From Streptomyces yatensis (lineage in GTDB: Bacteria > Actinomycetota > Actinomycetes > Streptomycetales > Streptomycetaceae), in NCBI RefSeq assembly GCF_018069625.1, contig NZ_CP072941.1, forward strand, positions 2,294,001 to 2,358,000: a DNA stretch of 64,000 nt, written 5' to 3'. Each line of letters opens with the position of its first letter. The first letter of the stretch is position 1. The notes below the pieces were generated by a model that had not been told where the DNA came from, did not search any database, and was given only the letters and a program-made list of their open reading frames with translations. Below are positions 51,087 to 59,138 of the stretch, piece by piece. A program made the position numbers and the translations under genes.

Positions 51087-51664
51087 CACGGTCTCCCTCC
51101 CGCCCCGACCCGGGTCATGATCTCGCAGAGCGCGCGGTCGTCGAAGACCCGCGAGGTCGGGATCCGCACGGTGGTCCGGCGACGGCCCGTGATCGGGTGG
51201 CCGGCCAGATTGATCCAGTAGCAGCAGTGGCGCAGGGACAGTCGGTCATGTCCGGCGCGCAGCCAGTCCTCCTGGCTGCGCGGCACGATCATCACCACGA
51301 GGATCTTGTGCACGGAGACCGGGCTGCGGGCCAGCTTGATCAGGTGGTCGTTGTCGAGGGTGAAGGCGAAGGTCGGGCCCGGAGGGTCCGGTGCGATCTG
51401 GTACGTGGCCTTGAGCTGCACCTTGATGGTGACCTCGTCGTCCACGGCGTGGCCGGGCGCGCTGTGGCTGACATGCCAGTCGATGCCGTGGTCGGGAAAG
51501 GGCTGGGCCAGTGAGCAGCCCGCGGCGGCGGCGACCGCGTGCAGATACCCCACTTGCAGGGTCTCCATGCAGGCGGTGGTCGCGATCTGGCCACGCACGG
51601 GGGGTGTTCCGCTCAGGGCAAGGCCGCTCACCGTCGGGGCCGGGTCGGGTTTTGCGAGCGTCAT
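51086..51664 (-). CDS. DUF4365-domain protein, possible PD-(D/E)XK nuclease fold
   Basis: A 192-residue protein beginning MTLAKPDPAP. The DUF4365 pattern is visible: an early helix with ACMETLQVGYLHAVAAAAGC, then GIDWHV, then IKVQLKATYQ. The spacing of E, D and QxK resembles the PD-(D/E)XK nuclease core, which supports but does not prove nuclease activity. Its stop overlaps the start of the unknown gene, so the two are translated together. A DEDDh exonuclease is divergent, with a 162-base shared promoter region. Confidence 0.75.
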   Translation of the reverse strand: MTLAKPDPAPTVSGLALSGTPPVRGQIATTACMETLQVGYLHAVAAAAGCSLAQPFPDHGIDWHVSHSAPGHAVDDEVTIKVQLKATYQIAPDPPGPTFAFTLDNDHLIKLARSPVSVHKILVVMIVPRSQEDWLRAGHDRLSLRHCCYWINLAGHPITGRRRTTVRIPTSRVFDDRALCEIMTRVGAGGRP

Positions 51665-51826
51665 GTCCGTGACGCCTTCCGGTCGTCGCCGGCATACGTA
51701 CACCTGTGTTGTCTCCGCGTCAGGACCTCGGCAAACAGCGGCGGTTCGAGGTGCTCGCTCCGGGTATCACCTGGTCGGGGCGGGATGCAGGAGTCATCGA
51801 CGGGAAAAGCACGAGGAGTTGGGGCC

Positions 51827-52552
51827 ATGCCGTCCTGGTTCGAGGGGCCGCTTGCCGCCTTTGACACGGAGACCACGGGTGTCGATGTCGAGCATGACCG
51901 GATCGTGTCGGCGGCGCTGGTGGTGCAGCGCGGGACCGGAAGTCTGCCGGAGATCCGGCGTTGGCTGGTGAGTCCGGGGGTGCCGGTGCCGCCGGCCGCC
52001 ACCGAGATACACGGCCTGACCGATGCCCATCTGCAGCGTCACGGCAGATGGCCGGCGCCGGTGATGGACGAGATGGCGCGGGCGATAGCCGAGCAGACCG
52101 CGCGGGGCACCCCGCTGGTGGTGATGAACGCGCCGTTCGATCTGACCCTGCTGGACCGGGAGTTGAAGCGGCATCGCAACTCCAGCCTGGCGGGCTATCT
52201 TTCACTGCGCTCGATGAGCGTGCTGGATCCACGCGTGCTGGACAAGCATCTGGACCGCTATCGCAAGGGCCGCCGCACCCTGCTCGATCTGTGCGCGCAC
52301 TACGGAGTGGAGCTGACCGGCGCGCATGACGCGGCGGCGGACGCGGCGGCCTCCCTGCAGGTGGTGCGGGCGGTGGGCCGCCGGTTCGCCTCGCGGCTGG
52401 AGACGCTCACACCCGCCGAGTTGCACGCCCGCCAGACGATCTGGTACGCGGCGCAGGCCCGGGGGCTGCAGGCGTGGTTCGCGCTCAACGGCTCGGACGA
52501 GGTCTGCGATCCGGCCTGGCCGCTGCGTCCCGACCTCGCGGCCGCGGCCTGA
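51827..52552 (+). CDS. DnaQ-like DEDDh 3'-5' exonuclease
   Basis: A 241-residue exonuclease of the DNA polymerase III epsilon family. Motif I is AAFDTETTGVD, motif II NAPFDLTLL, and motif III GAHDAAADAAAS with the His-x4-Asp of the DEDDh class. The ATG at 51827 has GAGGAG upstream; the frame is open before it. About 60 residues beyond the nuclease core (HARQTIWYAAQARGLQAWF) complete it. The gene's end is duplicated in a 40-bp tandem repeat. Confidence 0.93.
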   Translation: MPSWFEGPLAAFDTETTGVDVEHDRIVSAALVVQRGTGSLPEIRRWLVSPGVPVPPAATEIHGLTDAHLQRHGRWPAPVMDEMARAIAEQTARGTPLVVMNAPFDLTLLDRELKRHRNSSLAGYLSLRSMSVLDPRVLDKHLDRYRKGRRTLLDLCAHYGVELTGAHDAAADAAASLQVVRAVGRRFASRLETLTPAELHARQTIWYAAQARGLQAWFALNGSDEVCDPAWPLRPDLAAAA

Positions 52553-52618
52553 CGCTCGCCGGCTGCGTCCCGACCTCGCGGCCGCGGCCTGACGCTCGTG
52601 GCCGCGGCCTGCCACTCG
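52522..52618 (+). repeat. 40-bp tandem repeat spanning the exonuclease stop
   Basis: Units 52522-52561 and 52562-52601 are almost identical; a partial third copy of about 17 bases follows. Each full unit carries CGGCCTGACGCTCG, so the TGA stop (52550-52552) and about nine preceding codons are copied downstream. Confidence 0.95.
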
Positions 52619-52620
52619 GG

Positions 52621-52663
52621 GCGGCGGAGCGAGAGGGGGCTCAGGTGCGGCGGAGCGAGAAGG
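52621..52663 (-). repeat. 26-bp-period duplication spanning the VOC gene stop
   Basis: GCGGCGGAGCGAGA(G/A)GG occurs at 52621-52636 and 52647-52663, 26 bases apart, on either side of the VOC stop (52641-52643). On the minus strand the last codons (FSLRR) are repeated after the stop. Confidence 0.75.
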
Positions 52664-53012
52664 GATGGCCCGCCGGGTCGGAGTAGACCCGGGTGTCGCG
52701 CAGGCCACCGTTGTTCTTGGTGTCCAGCGGGCGGGCGCCCAGGTCGATGACCTGGCGCTCCGCGGCGTCGATGTCCTCCACCAGCAGGTCCAGATGGGCC
52801 TGCTGGGAGTCGTCCGGCCGCGGCCAGCTCGGCGGGGCGAAGCCGTGGTCCCGCAGGAACGCCATCCGCGACCCGCCGGGTGCGACGATCTCGAGCCGGT
52901 CGGGGGTGGTCATCGGCTGGATCTCGGCGCCGAGCACCCGGGCGTAGAAGTCGGCGAGTTCTTCGGGTTCGGCACAGTCCAGGGTCAGGACGGCTGCGCT
53001 GGCTACGGCCAT
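52641..53012 (-). CDS. VOC-superfamily (glyoxalase-like) protein
   Basis: A 123-residue single-module glyoxalase/bleomycin-resistance-like protein with two beta-alpha-beta-beta-beta halves (LTLDCAEPEELADFYARVLGAE near the start, SDPAGHPFSLRR at the end). Small VOC proteins are diverse; substrate unknown. The ATG at 53012 is suitable. It is convergent with the exonuclease gene, and both stops lie in separate tandem duplications. Confidence 0.85.
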   Translation of the reverse strand: MAVASAAVLTLDCAEPEELADFYARVLGAEIQPMTTPDRLEIVAPGGSRMAFLRDHGFAPPSWPRPDDSQQAHLDLLVEDIDAAERQVIDLGARPLDTKNNGGLRDTRVYSDPAGHPFSLRRT

Positions 53013-53110
53013 GAGTTCCCCTCCACATCGTCACCCACGGAAGTTTTATCCGGATACCCAGCTCTTGGCCGGACAAGCACACGGACCGGCGTTACCAGCG
53101 CACAGACATG

Positions 53111-53140
53111 AGGCCGGGCCGCCTGCTGGCGGCCCGGCCT
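53111..53140 (-). terminator. tRNA-Val terminator (left copy)
   Basis: A perfect 13-bp stem and 4-base loop starting eight bases after the encoded CCA of the left tRNA-Val. Confidence 0.85.
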
Positions 53141-53150
53141 CATGGGGTGG

Positions 53151-53222
53151 TGGGCGATACTGGGTTCGAACCAGTGACCTCTTCGGTGTGAACGAAGCGC
53201 TCTCCCACTGAGCTAATCGCCC
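53151..53222 (-). tRNA. tRNA-Val(CAC), left copy
   Basis: The 72-base gene folds as a complete cloverleaf. The acceptor stem pairs GGGCGAT with ATCGCCC, the D arm has AGCTCAGTGGGAGAGC, the anticodon stem CTTCG/CGAAG encloses TTCACAC with anticodon CAC, and the T arm is CTGGTTCGAACCCAG. CCA follows in the genome (53148-53150). An identical tRNA body is at 60709. Confidence 0.97.
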
Positions 53223-53289
53223 GGGTTGTCCTCATCGGGGTCTCCCCCGGCGGAACGACCTGAACAATACAGGTCGCGGCGGGTTTGGT

Positions 53290-53778
53290 TCAAACCGAAT
53301 GTCCGCCGGAGGGCGGCGAGGCCGGACCGGTGGGCCGCGCCGCCAGATGCGCCCGCAGCCCCCGCCGTCCGGAGCGCATCATCAGGGCGTGATTGGCCCG
53401 GAAGACGGGACGGCCGGGGAGCGCGAGGCGGCGCAGCAGCGGCTTGCGGGCCACCACCTCCTGTTCGAAGAGGGCGCGGGTGCCGGTCCCCTGGGGCAGC
53501 ACCGTCCAGCGCGCCCAGCCCTCCAGATCGCCCGAGAAGCCGATCTCCAGCACGCCGTCCGCCGGGTCCTGGCGTGCCTCGCTGACGATCACCCGCAGGT
53601 CGTACGGGATCAGGGAGCGGAAGCGGGCGGCGCCGCTGCGCTCGTCGATCCGCCGGACCTCACGGACCTGGGGCCACCACCGCGGATAGTCGTCGCCGTC
53701 CGCCAGCGCCGCGAAGACGGCGGCGGGTGCGGCGTCGAGGTCCCATCGGCTGTGGAAGCGGTAATGGCACCAGTCCAT
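53290..53778 (-). CDS. SRPBCC-family (START/polyketide-cyclase-like) protein
   Basis: A 162-residue helix-grip-fold protein with RFHSRWDLDAAPAAVFAALAD, WWPQVREVRRID, and a long C-terminal helix (FRANHALMMRSGRRGLRAHLA). Such domains bind hydrophobic ligands; the ligand is unknown. It starts 32 bases after the lyase gene in the same direction, so it may be read from the pectin operon, but nothing in its sequence ties it to pectin use. Confidence 0.85.
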   Translation of the reverse strand: MDWCHYRFHSRWDLDAAPAAVFAALADGDDYPRWWPQVREVRRIDERSGAARFRSLIPYDLRVIVSEARQDPADGVLEIGFSGDLEGWARWTVLPQGTGTRALFEQEVVARKPLLRRLALPGRPVFRANHALMMRSGRRGLRAHLAARPTGPASPPSGGHSV

Positions 53779-53810
53779 GCCCTCAGTGTGGTCCGGCCGT
53801 CACCGCGTGG

Positions 53811-56558
53811 CTAGCCCGGCAGCTTGTCGCCGACGAGCGCGAGGTTCTGGATCGCGGCGAGGCCGTACTGGGCGGTGGCGTTGGTGCTCACCCAGGCCGC
53901 CTCCACGCCGGGCTCCAGCACCCGCGGGCCCTCCAGCTCGACCGTCCGCCAGCTGGTGGTGGCGTCGGGGTAGCCGTCGCCCTCGTGGTACTCGGCGAAC
54001 TTCTGCCAGGCGCGGGCGGCCAGCTTGTCGTCCTTCAGCTGGACGGCGGCGTAGGCGTCGAGCCGTGAGTGGCCCTGGACCAGGATCAGGGAGCCGAAGT
54101 CGGTGCCGTAGCGGGCCTTCTGCTCGGCCTTGGTGGCGTTGAAGTAGCGGCAGTAGTCCAGCCACGCCTCCTTGAACTTCGGCATGTCGATGAGGTCGAT
54201 CACCTCGGCGCAGACCTCGACCAGGCCGAAGACCGCGGACAGATGGGAGACGCTGACCTTGGGCTCGTCCTCGATGGCGTACTTACCGGTGTCGAGGTCG
54301 TACAGCCCGCTGCCCTGGACGAAGCCGTTGGGCTGAGCGGCGATGGTCTCCATGGTGGAGCGCAGCCGCGCCTCCGCCTTCTTAGCCTTGGGGCCGCGCC
54401 GCTCCCATTCGGTGAGCCAGGCGCCGGCGAGGCCGCTCCAGTCGGTGCCGAAGCCGATGGACAGGGCGTGCGGATCGGGCTCGTAGTCGGGGTCCTCGCG
54501 GACCTTGCGCAGGGGGTCGAGGACGAGGAACGTCTCGTCGGAGTCGACGAGGGCGTGCATGATGTCGCCGGTCCGCTCGTCCGCGGTGAGAAAGTAGTAG
54601 TAGCGGCGGTACAGGGCGGTGGAGATGCGCTGCTGTTTGGCGCTGTCGGCGAAGTGCTGGACGCCGTGCCGGGTGCCGAGCCCGGCCCATTCGCCGAGGT
54701 GGTAGGCGTCGACCTCGCCGGTGTGCCGGGTCATGGATTCGGCGAAGCGGAAGATGTCGGAGCGGCCGGAGCGCAGATACGCCAGCCATAGCCACAGGTC
54801 GGGCGAGAGCTCGGAGTTGTCCCAGGCGTAGCCTCCGACGTCGTACCGCCACTGGTGGCGGTCCCCGTCGTAGGTGTGCATGATGTCGCCGAAGTCCCAG
54901 AAGCCGTACCAACGGCGCTGGTCGACCTGGCCCTTGTGGTAGTCGAAGAGGAAGTCCAGCCGGTCCTCGATCTTCGCCTTGGCGGCGGTGGAGCGGTCGA
55001 CAGGGGCGAAGAGGCCGCCGAAGACCTTGGCGCGGGCGATGTCGGCGGGGCCCGCGGCCAGTTGGGGCGGGGTGCGTACGGCGGCCGCCTGCCGGACGAG
55101 GGTGTCGGCGTCGGGGGTGGCCGCGTTGGCCCAGAAGGTGAGTTCGCTGGTGCGGGCGATGCCGTACGGGGTGCCGAAGTCCGGCTCGTAGTCCTCGTAG
55201 GTGATCTCCAGGCCCTCGAGCTGTTCGGGGAAGGTGTCCTGGCCCATGCCGTCGTGGTAGAAGCGCAGGTCCATGGGCTGGGCCTCGGGCGACCAGAGCC
55301 ACAGGGTGACCTCGGCCGCGTCCCCGGCGGCGCCGCGGATGTCGAGCTGGGCGGGGAACTTCTCCCAGAAGTCGCGCAGTCCGAAGGAGAGTCCGCCGCT
55401 GACGCCGCCCACATAGCCGAAGCCGCTCGCGCGGCCGCCGCCGCCCGCCGCGATCCAGCCGTGGCCGGGCTTGGTGCGCTTGCGCAGGGTGAAGCCGTCG
55501 GCGGAGAGCTGGGAGAGGGTGTAGTCGCCCCAGGTGGGGACGAGGTGGAGCCGGGAGGTGACGCGCTGGTCCCAAGTGGCCGGGTCGGGCAGCTTCTCGC
55601 CCCTGACCTGGGCGGTGCGGATCTTCGCGCCGGGGTCGCGGCGCAGCCCGGTGATGCCCTTGACGGCCTCGGTGAGGAATCCCTTGCCCTCGCCCGCGAT
55701 GCGGATGTGGCGGTCGTACGCCTGGTCGCGCATCGGTACGGAGAAGCGGACGCCGAGGCCGCGGATGAAGTCTCTGTTCTGGTCGCCGTCGTAGGTGATG
55801 GTGTGCACCATGCGGAACGAGTCGGCGCCCGCGTAGAAGTAGAGCCGGACGCTGAAGGGGAGCCAGGCCCGGCGGCCCCTGCGGTGCTTGCCGTCGATGC
55901 GGACGACGGCGCGTACGGGGCCCCGCTGCTCGACCTTCGCGCCGCTGATCTCGCCGTCGAACCGCTCCCACGCGGCACTGCCGTGGTCGCCGTCGTCGAG
56001 GTCGCCCTGGCGGAGCAGGACCAGCCGGCCGTCGCGGGCGATCTCGGTGGAGCCGCGGGTCACGGAGCGTACGAGCCGCTCGCCGTCCTTGCCGATCACG
56101 GCCCGTATCACCCCGGTGTCGACGGTGATCCTGCCGCCGCTCTCGGCGACGGTGACCTTCTTGGCCGGTGCGGCGGGTGTGCCGGTGGTGAGCTTGTGGG
56201 CGCTGCCGGTGAGCCCCTCCCCCGCCGCGTGCGCGGTCCACTTGAGCGAGCCGTCGGGCCAGTGGGCGGTGGCCCAGGTCTGCAGGGGCACCTCCTTGCC
56301 GTCGGCGGTGGTCAGCGCGAAGGTCCGGTCGCCGGGGTGGGCGCCCTTGGGCCAGGGGACGCCGAAGGTGGAGCCCGCGGCCGCGCCGAGGCCACCGTCC
56401 TCCAGCCAGGTGATGTCCACGGGCTCGTCGGCGGACTTCGCGGCGGGGCTGTCGGCGGCGGCCTGCGGGGCGTTCTCGGCGAGCAGCCAGGAGAACGGTA
56501 TGGCGGCGCCGGTGACGGCTGCGGCCTTGAGGAGGTTGCGTCGGGCGATCGGGGGCAT
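53811..56558 (-). CDS. Tat-secreted exo-rhamnogalacturonan lyase family protein (YetA/PL26-like)
   Basis: A 915-residue secreted protein. The start MPPIARRNLLKAAAVTGAA has a twin-arginine signal (RRNLLK), so it is exported folded. The bulk resembles the YetA/PL26 family, whose fungal member is an exo-acting rhamnogalacturonan lyase: beta-rich N-terminal half (WAGGTF-type GVPWPKGAHPGDRTF), then a helical (alpha/alpha) toroid (YYYFLTADERTGDIMHALVDSD region, about 690-715). It should release unsaturated sugars from pectin hairy regions. It lies last in a sugar-ABC operon. Confidence 0.85.
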   Translation of the reverse strand: MPPIARRNLLKAAAVTGAAIPFSWLLAENAPQAAADSPAAKSADEPVDITWLEDGGLGAAAGSTFGVPWPKGAHPGDRTFALTTADGKEVPLQTWATAHWPDGSLKWTAHAAGEGLTGSAHKLTTGTPAAPAKKVTVAESGGRITVDTGVIRAVIGKDGERLVRSVTRGSTEIARDGRLVLLRQGDLDDGDHGSAAWERFDGEISGAKVEQRGPVRAVVRIDGKHRRGRRAWLPFSVRLYFYAGADSFRMVHTITYDGDQNRDFIRGLGVRFSVPMRDQAYDRHIRIAGEGKGFLTEAVKGITGLRRDPGAKIRTAQVRGEKLPDPATWDQRVTSRLHLVPTWGDYTLSQLSADGFTLRKRTKPGHGWIAAGGGGRASGFGYVGGVSGGLSFGLRDFWEKFPAQLDIRGAAGDAAEVTLWLWSPEAQPMDLRFYHDGMGQDTFPEQLEGLEITYEDYEPDFGTPYGIARTSELTFWANAATPDADTLVRQAAAVRTPPQLAAGPADIARAKVFGGLFAPVDRSTAAKAKIEDRLDFLFDYHKGQVDQRRWYGFWDFGDIMHTYDGDRHQWRYDVGGYAWDNSELSPDLWLWLAYLRSGRSDIFRFAESMTRHTGEVDAYHLGEWAGLGTRHGVQHFADSAKQQRISTALYRRYYYFLTADERTGDIMHALVDSDETFLVLDPLRKVREDPDYEPDPHALSIGFGTDWSGLAGAWLTEWERRGPKAKKAEARLRSTMETIAAQPNGFVQGSGLYDLDTGKYAIEDEPKVSVSHLSAVFGLVEVCAEVIDLIDMPKFKEAWLDYCRYFNATKAEQKARYGTDFGSLILVQGHSRLDAYAAVQLKDDKLAARAWQKFAEYHEGDGYPDATTSWRTVELEGPRVLEPGVEAAWVSTNATAQYGLAAIQNLALVGDKLPG

Positions 56559-56658
56559 GTCGGCTTCACCTTTCGTACGGGGCAGGTGCATGACATGAGT
56601 GGCAGCGCCAGCGCCGGGGGCGGGTGGCGCTGAGGGCGGGTGGCAGGCGGCGTCCGGG

Positions 56659-57270
56659 TCAGACGCCGGCGCGGCGTTCCACGGCGACCGCACAGCCCGC
56701 GAGGGCGCCCGCCGCCGGGGCGATCAGCGGCAGCAGCTGCCAGGCGGCGACGGCGAGCACCGCGAGCCCGCCGATGAGCAGCAGCGATCCACCGGGGTCG
56801 GCGGCCAGGCCCTGGCGTGAGGCGGTACGGGCGGCGGCCCACCATGCGGTGCCGGGCCGCCGTACGGTCGCCGTCCGCAGCCCGAGGACGAGCACCGCGA
56901 GCAGACCGGCCACGCTGACGGCGATCAGCGCGGGCCCGCCGGGCAGGGTTCCGGTCCGGGCCACCCGCAGATCGAAGGCGAGCAGCGCGAGCGCCGCCCA
57001 CCACAGCAGGGAGAACCGCCAGCCGCTGCGGGTGGCCTCCCGCAGCCCGGTCAGGAAGTCCCGCCAGGTGGACCGCTCACCGTCCAGATGGCGGCGAAGG
57101 TGCGTACAGCCGGCGGCGAAGGCGGGCAGCAGGGTGATCACCGGGAAGGCGGCGAGCACCATCCAGACGCCGGTCAGCAGGCATTCGGCGAACAGCGCGA
57201 AGCGCGGTGTGCCGCGGGCGGGCCGCCGCGCGGTGCGTCGTACGGCGGCTTGGTCCCTAGCGCTTCCCAT
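56659..57270 (-). CDS. DUF624/YesL-like membrane protein
   Basis: A 203-residue protein with about five membrane helices. The first two frame the DUF624 motif region (CLLTGVWMVLAAFPVITLLPA then AGCTHLRRHLDGE). In Bacillus, yesL sits in the rhamnogalacturonan operon beside its ABC transporter, which matches this position between the permeases and the lyase gene. Its role is unknown. It begins seven bases after the permease stop. Confidence 0.8.
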   Translation of the reverse strand: MGSARDQAAVRRTARRPARGTPRFALFAECLLTGVWMVLAAFPVITLLPAFAAGCTHLRRHLDGERSTWRDFLTGLREATRSGWRFSLLWWAALALLAFDLRVARTGTLPGGPALIAVSVAGLLAVLVLGLRTATVRRPGTAWWAAARTASRQGLAADPGGSLLLIGGLAVLAVAAWQLLPLIAPAAGALAGCAVAVERRAGV

Positions 57271-57277
57271 GGCCGCC

Positions 57278-58129
57278 TCAGCCCTTCAGCCCGGAGGTGG
57301 CCGCGCCCTCGACCAGATGGCGCTGGAAGGCCAGGAAGAACAGCAGCACCGGCAGCAGGGCGACGAGCGACATGGCGACCATGCCTCCGTAGTCGGCGAC
57401 GGAGTCCTGGTCGATGAAGAGCTTCAGGCCCAGCGAGACCGTGTACTTGTCCGGTTCGTTGAGGTAGAGCAGGGGCCCGATGAAGTCGTTCCAGGACCAG
57501 ATGAAGGTGAAGATCGCGCTGGTGATCAGGGCCGGGCGGCACAGCGGCAGCACGATGTTCCAGTAGATGCGCGGATGGCCACAGCCGTCCAGCCGGGCCG
57601 CCTCGTCCAGTTCCCGGGGCAGACCGCGCATGAACTGCACCATCAGGAAGACGAAGAAGGCGTCCGCCGCCAGGTATTTGCCGAGCAGCAGCGGCACATA
57701 CGTGTTGATCAGGTCCAGCTTCTGGAACAGGATGTACTGCGGAATGATCAGCACCTGGAACGGCAGCAGCAGGGTGGAGATCATGAGCGTGAAGAGCGCG
57801 TCGCGCCCCGCGAAGCGGATCCTGGCGAAGGCATAGGCCGCCAGTGAGCAGGAGAACAGCACGCCGATCACCGAACCGCCCGCCAGCAGCAGCGAGTTGG
57901 TGAAGAAGGTCGAGATCGGAACGTCCGCGATGCCGTCGCTGAGCCGTCGGTAGTTGTCGGTGATCGGATCGGTGGGCAACAGTTGGAGGCTGCCGATGAT
58001 CTGGTCACCGGGCTTGAACGAGCCGCCGATCACCCACACCACGGGGTAGAGGATCACCGCCAGCACGGCGAGCGCCCCGACATGCCAGATCACGGAGCGC
58101 GCCCCGCGCTGCCCCACAGAAGCACTCAC
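57278..58129 (-). CDS. Carbohydrate ABC transporter permease (MalG-type)
   Basis: A 283-residue inner-membrane subunit with six helices and the EAA loop (ELDEAARLDGCGHPRIYWNIVLPLCRP, about 185-211). It resembles YesQ/LplC permeases for pectin- or alginate-derived oligosaccharides. The GTG at 58129 overlaps the first permease gene by four bases (GTGA). No ATPase subunit is encoded nearby; in Streptomyces the shared ATPase MsiK usually serves such transporters. Confidence 0.92.
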   Translation of the reverse strand: MSASVGQRGARSVIWHVGALAVLAVILYPVVWVIGGSFKPGDQIIGSLQLLPTDPITDNYRRLSDGIADVPISTFFTNSLLLAGGSVIGVLFSCSLAAYAFARIRFAGRDALFTLMISTLLLPFQVLIIPQYILFQKLDLINTYVPLLLGKYLAADAFFVFLMVQFMRGLPRELDEAARLDGCGHPRIYWNIVLPLCRPALITSAIFTFIWSWNDFIGPLLYLNEPDKYTVSLGLKLFIDQDSVADYGGMVAMSLVALLPVLLFFLAFQRHLVEGAATSGLKG

Positions 58130-59127
58130 CGGGCATCCTCCTCGTAGTGCACCCAGCCGCGCTGGGTCTTGAACAGCACCGCGGTCACCAGGCCGATGCC
58201 GAGCATCAGCATCCAGGCCATCGCGGCGGCGTACCCCATGCGCAGATTGCGGAAGCCCTGCTCGTAGAGGTACCAGCCGTAGACCAGCAGGGAGTCGCCC
58301 GGTCCGCCGGTGTTGGTGCCCGAGCCCGCGATCACCACCGCCGAGGTGAAGACCTGGAACGAGTGGATGAGTTCCAGCAGGAGGTTGAAGAAGAGCACCG
58401 GGGAGATCATCGGCAGGGTGATGGACCGGAACCGCCGCCAGCGGCCGGCGCCGTCCATCTCGGCGGCCTCGTACAGTTCGCCCGGCACCTGCTTCAGCCC
58501 GGCCAGAAAGATCACCATCGGGGCGCCGAACTGCCAGACGGTCAGGGTGATGAGGGTGGGCAGCGCCCAGTCCGGGTCGCCGATCCAGCCGCCGACGTCC
58601 CAGCCGAACAGACTCATCGACTTGTCGACGACCGCGTCGTCGTTGAAGATCGCCCGCCAGACGATGCCGACGCTCACGCTGGCGCCGATGAGCGAGGGGG
58701 CATAGAACGCCGAGCGGTAGAAGCCCTGGCCCTTACGGGGCTTGACCAGCAGCAGCGCCACGGCGAGCGCCGCGGCCAGCTTCAGCGGGGTGCCGATCAG
58801 TACGTACTTCAGCGTCACCTGGACCGAGGTCCACCAGCGGTCGTCCTGGAAGAGGTCCTGGAAGTTCTTGAACCCGATCCACCGTGGCGAGTCGAAGAGG
58901 TTGTAGTCGGTGAATGCCAGATAGAGCGAGACGAGCATCGGGCCGAGGGTGAGCAGCAGGATCCCGATGCACCAGGGCGTCAGGAAGAGATAGCCCGCGA
59001 GGTTCTCCCGGCGGCCCTGGCGCCGCCCCGCCGCGGGGGCGGGGCGGGTGCCGGGGGCGGCCGTGGCCCGGGACTTCCCGGTGGGGGGCCGCGTTCCGTG
59101 CGTCGCACGCGTCGTGGTCGGTGTCAC
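58126..59127 (-). CDS. Carbohydrate ABC transporter permease (MalF-type)
   Basis: A 333-residue permease with an Arg/Thr-rich cytoplasmic N-terminus of about 45 residues, six helices, and the EAA loop (ELYEAAEMDGAGRWRRFRSITLPMI, about 218-242). The GTG at 59127 follows GAGGAG; an earlier GTG at 59142 overlaps that site. It starts 11 bases after the binding-protein stop and overlaps the second permease by four bases. It should form the channel with its neighbour. Confidence 0.92.
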   Translation of the reverse strand: MTPTTTRATHGTRPPTGKSRATAAPGTRPAPAAGRRQGRRENLAGYLFLTPWCIGILLLTLGPMLVSLYLAFTDYNLFDSPRWIGFKNFQDLFQDDRWWTSVQVTLKYVLIGTPLKLAAALAVALLLVKPRKGQGFYRSAFYAPSLIGASVSVGIVWRAIFNDDAVVDKSMSLFGWDVGGWIGDPDWALPTLITLTVWQFGAPMVIFLAGLKQVPGELYEAAEMDGAGRWRRFRSITLPMISPVLFFNLLLELIHSFQVFTSAVVIAGSGTNTGGPGDSLLVYGWYLYEQGFRNLRMGYAAAMAWMLMLGIGLVTAVLFKTQRGWVHYEEDAR

Positions 59128-59138
59128 GGAAGCTCTCC

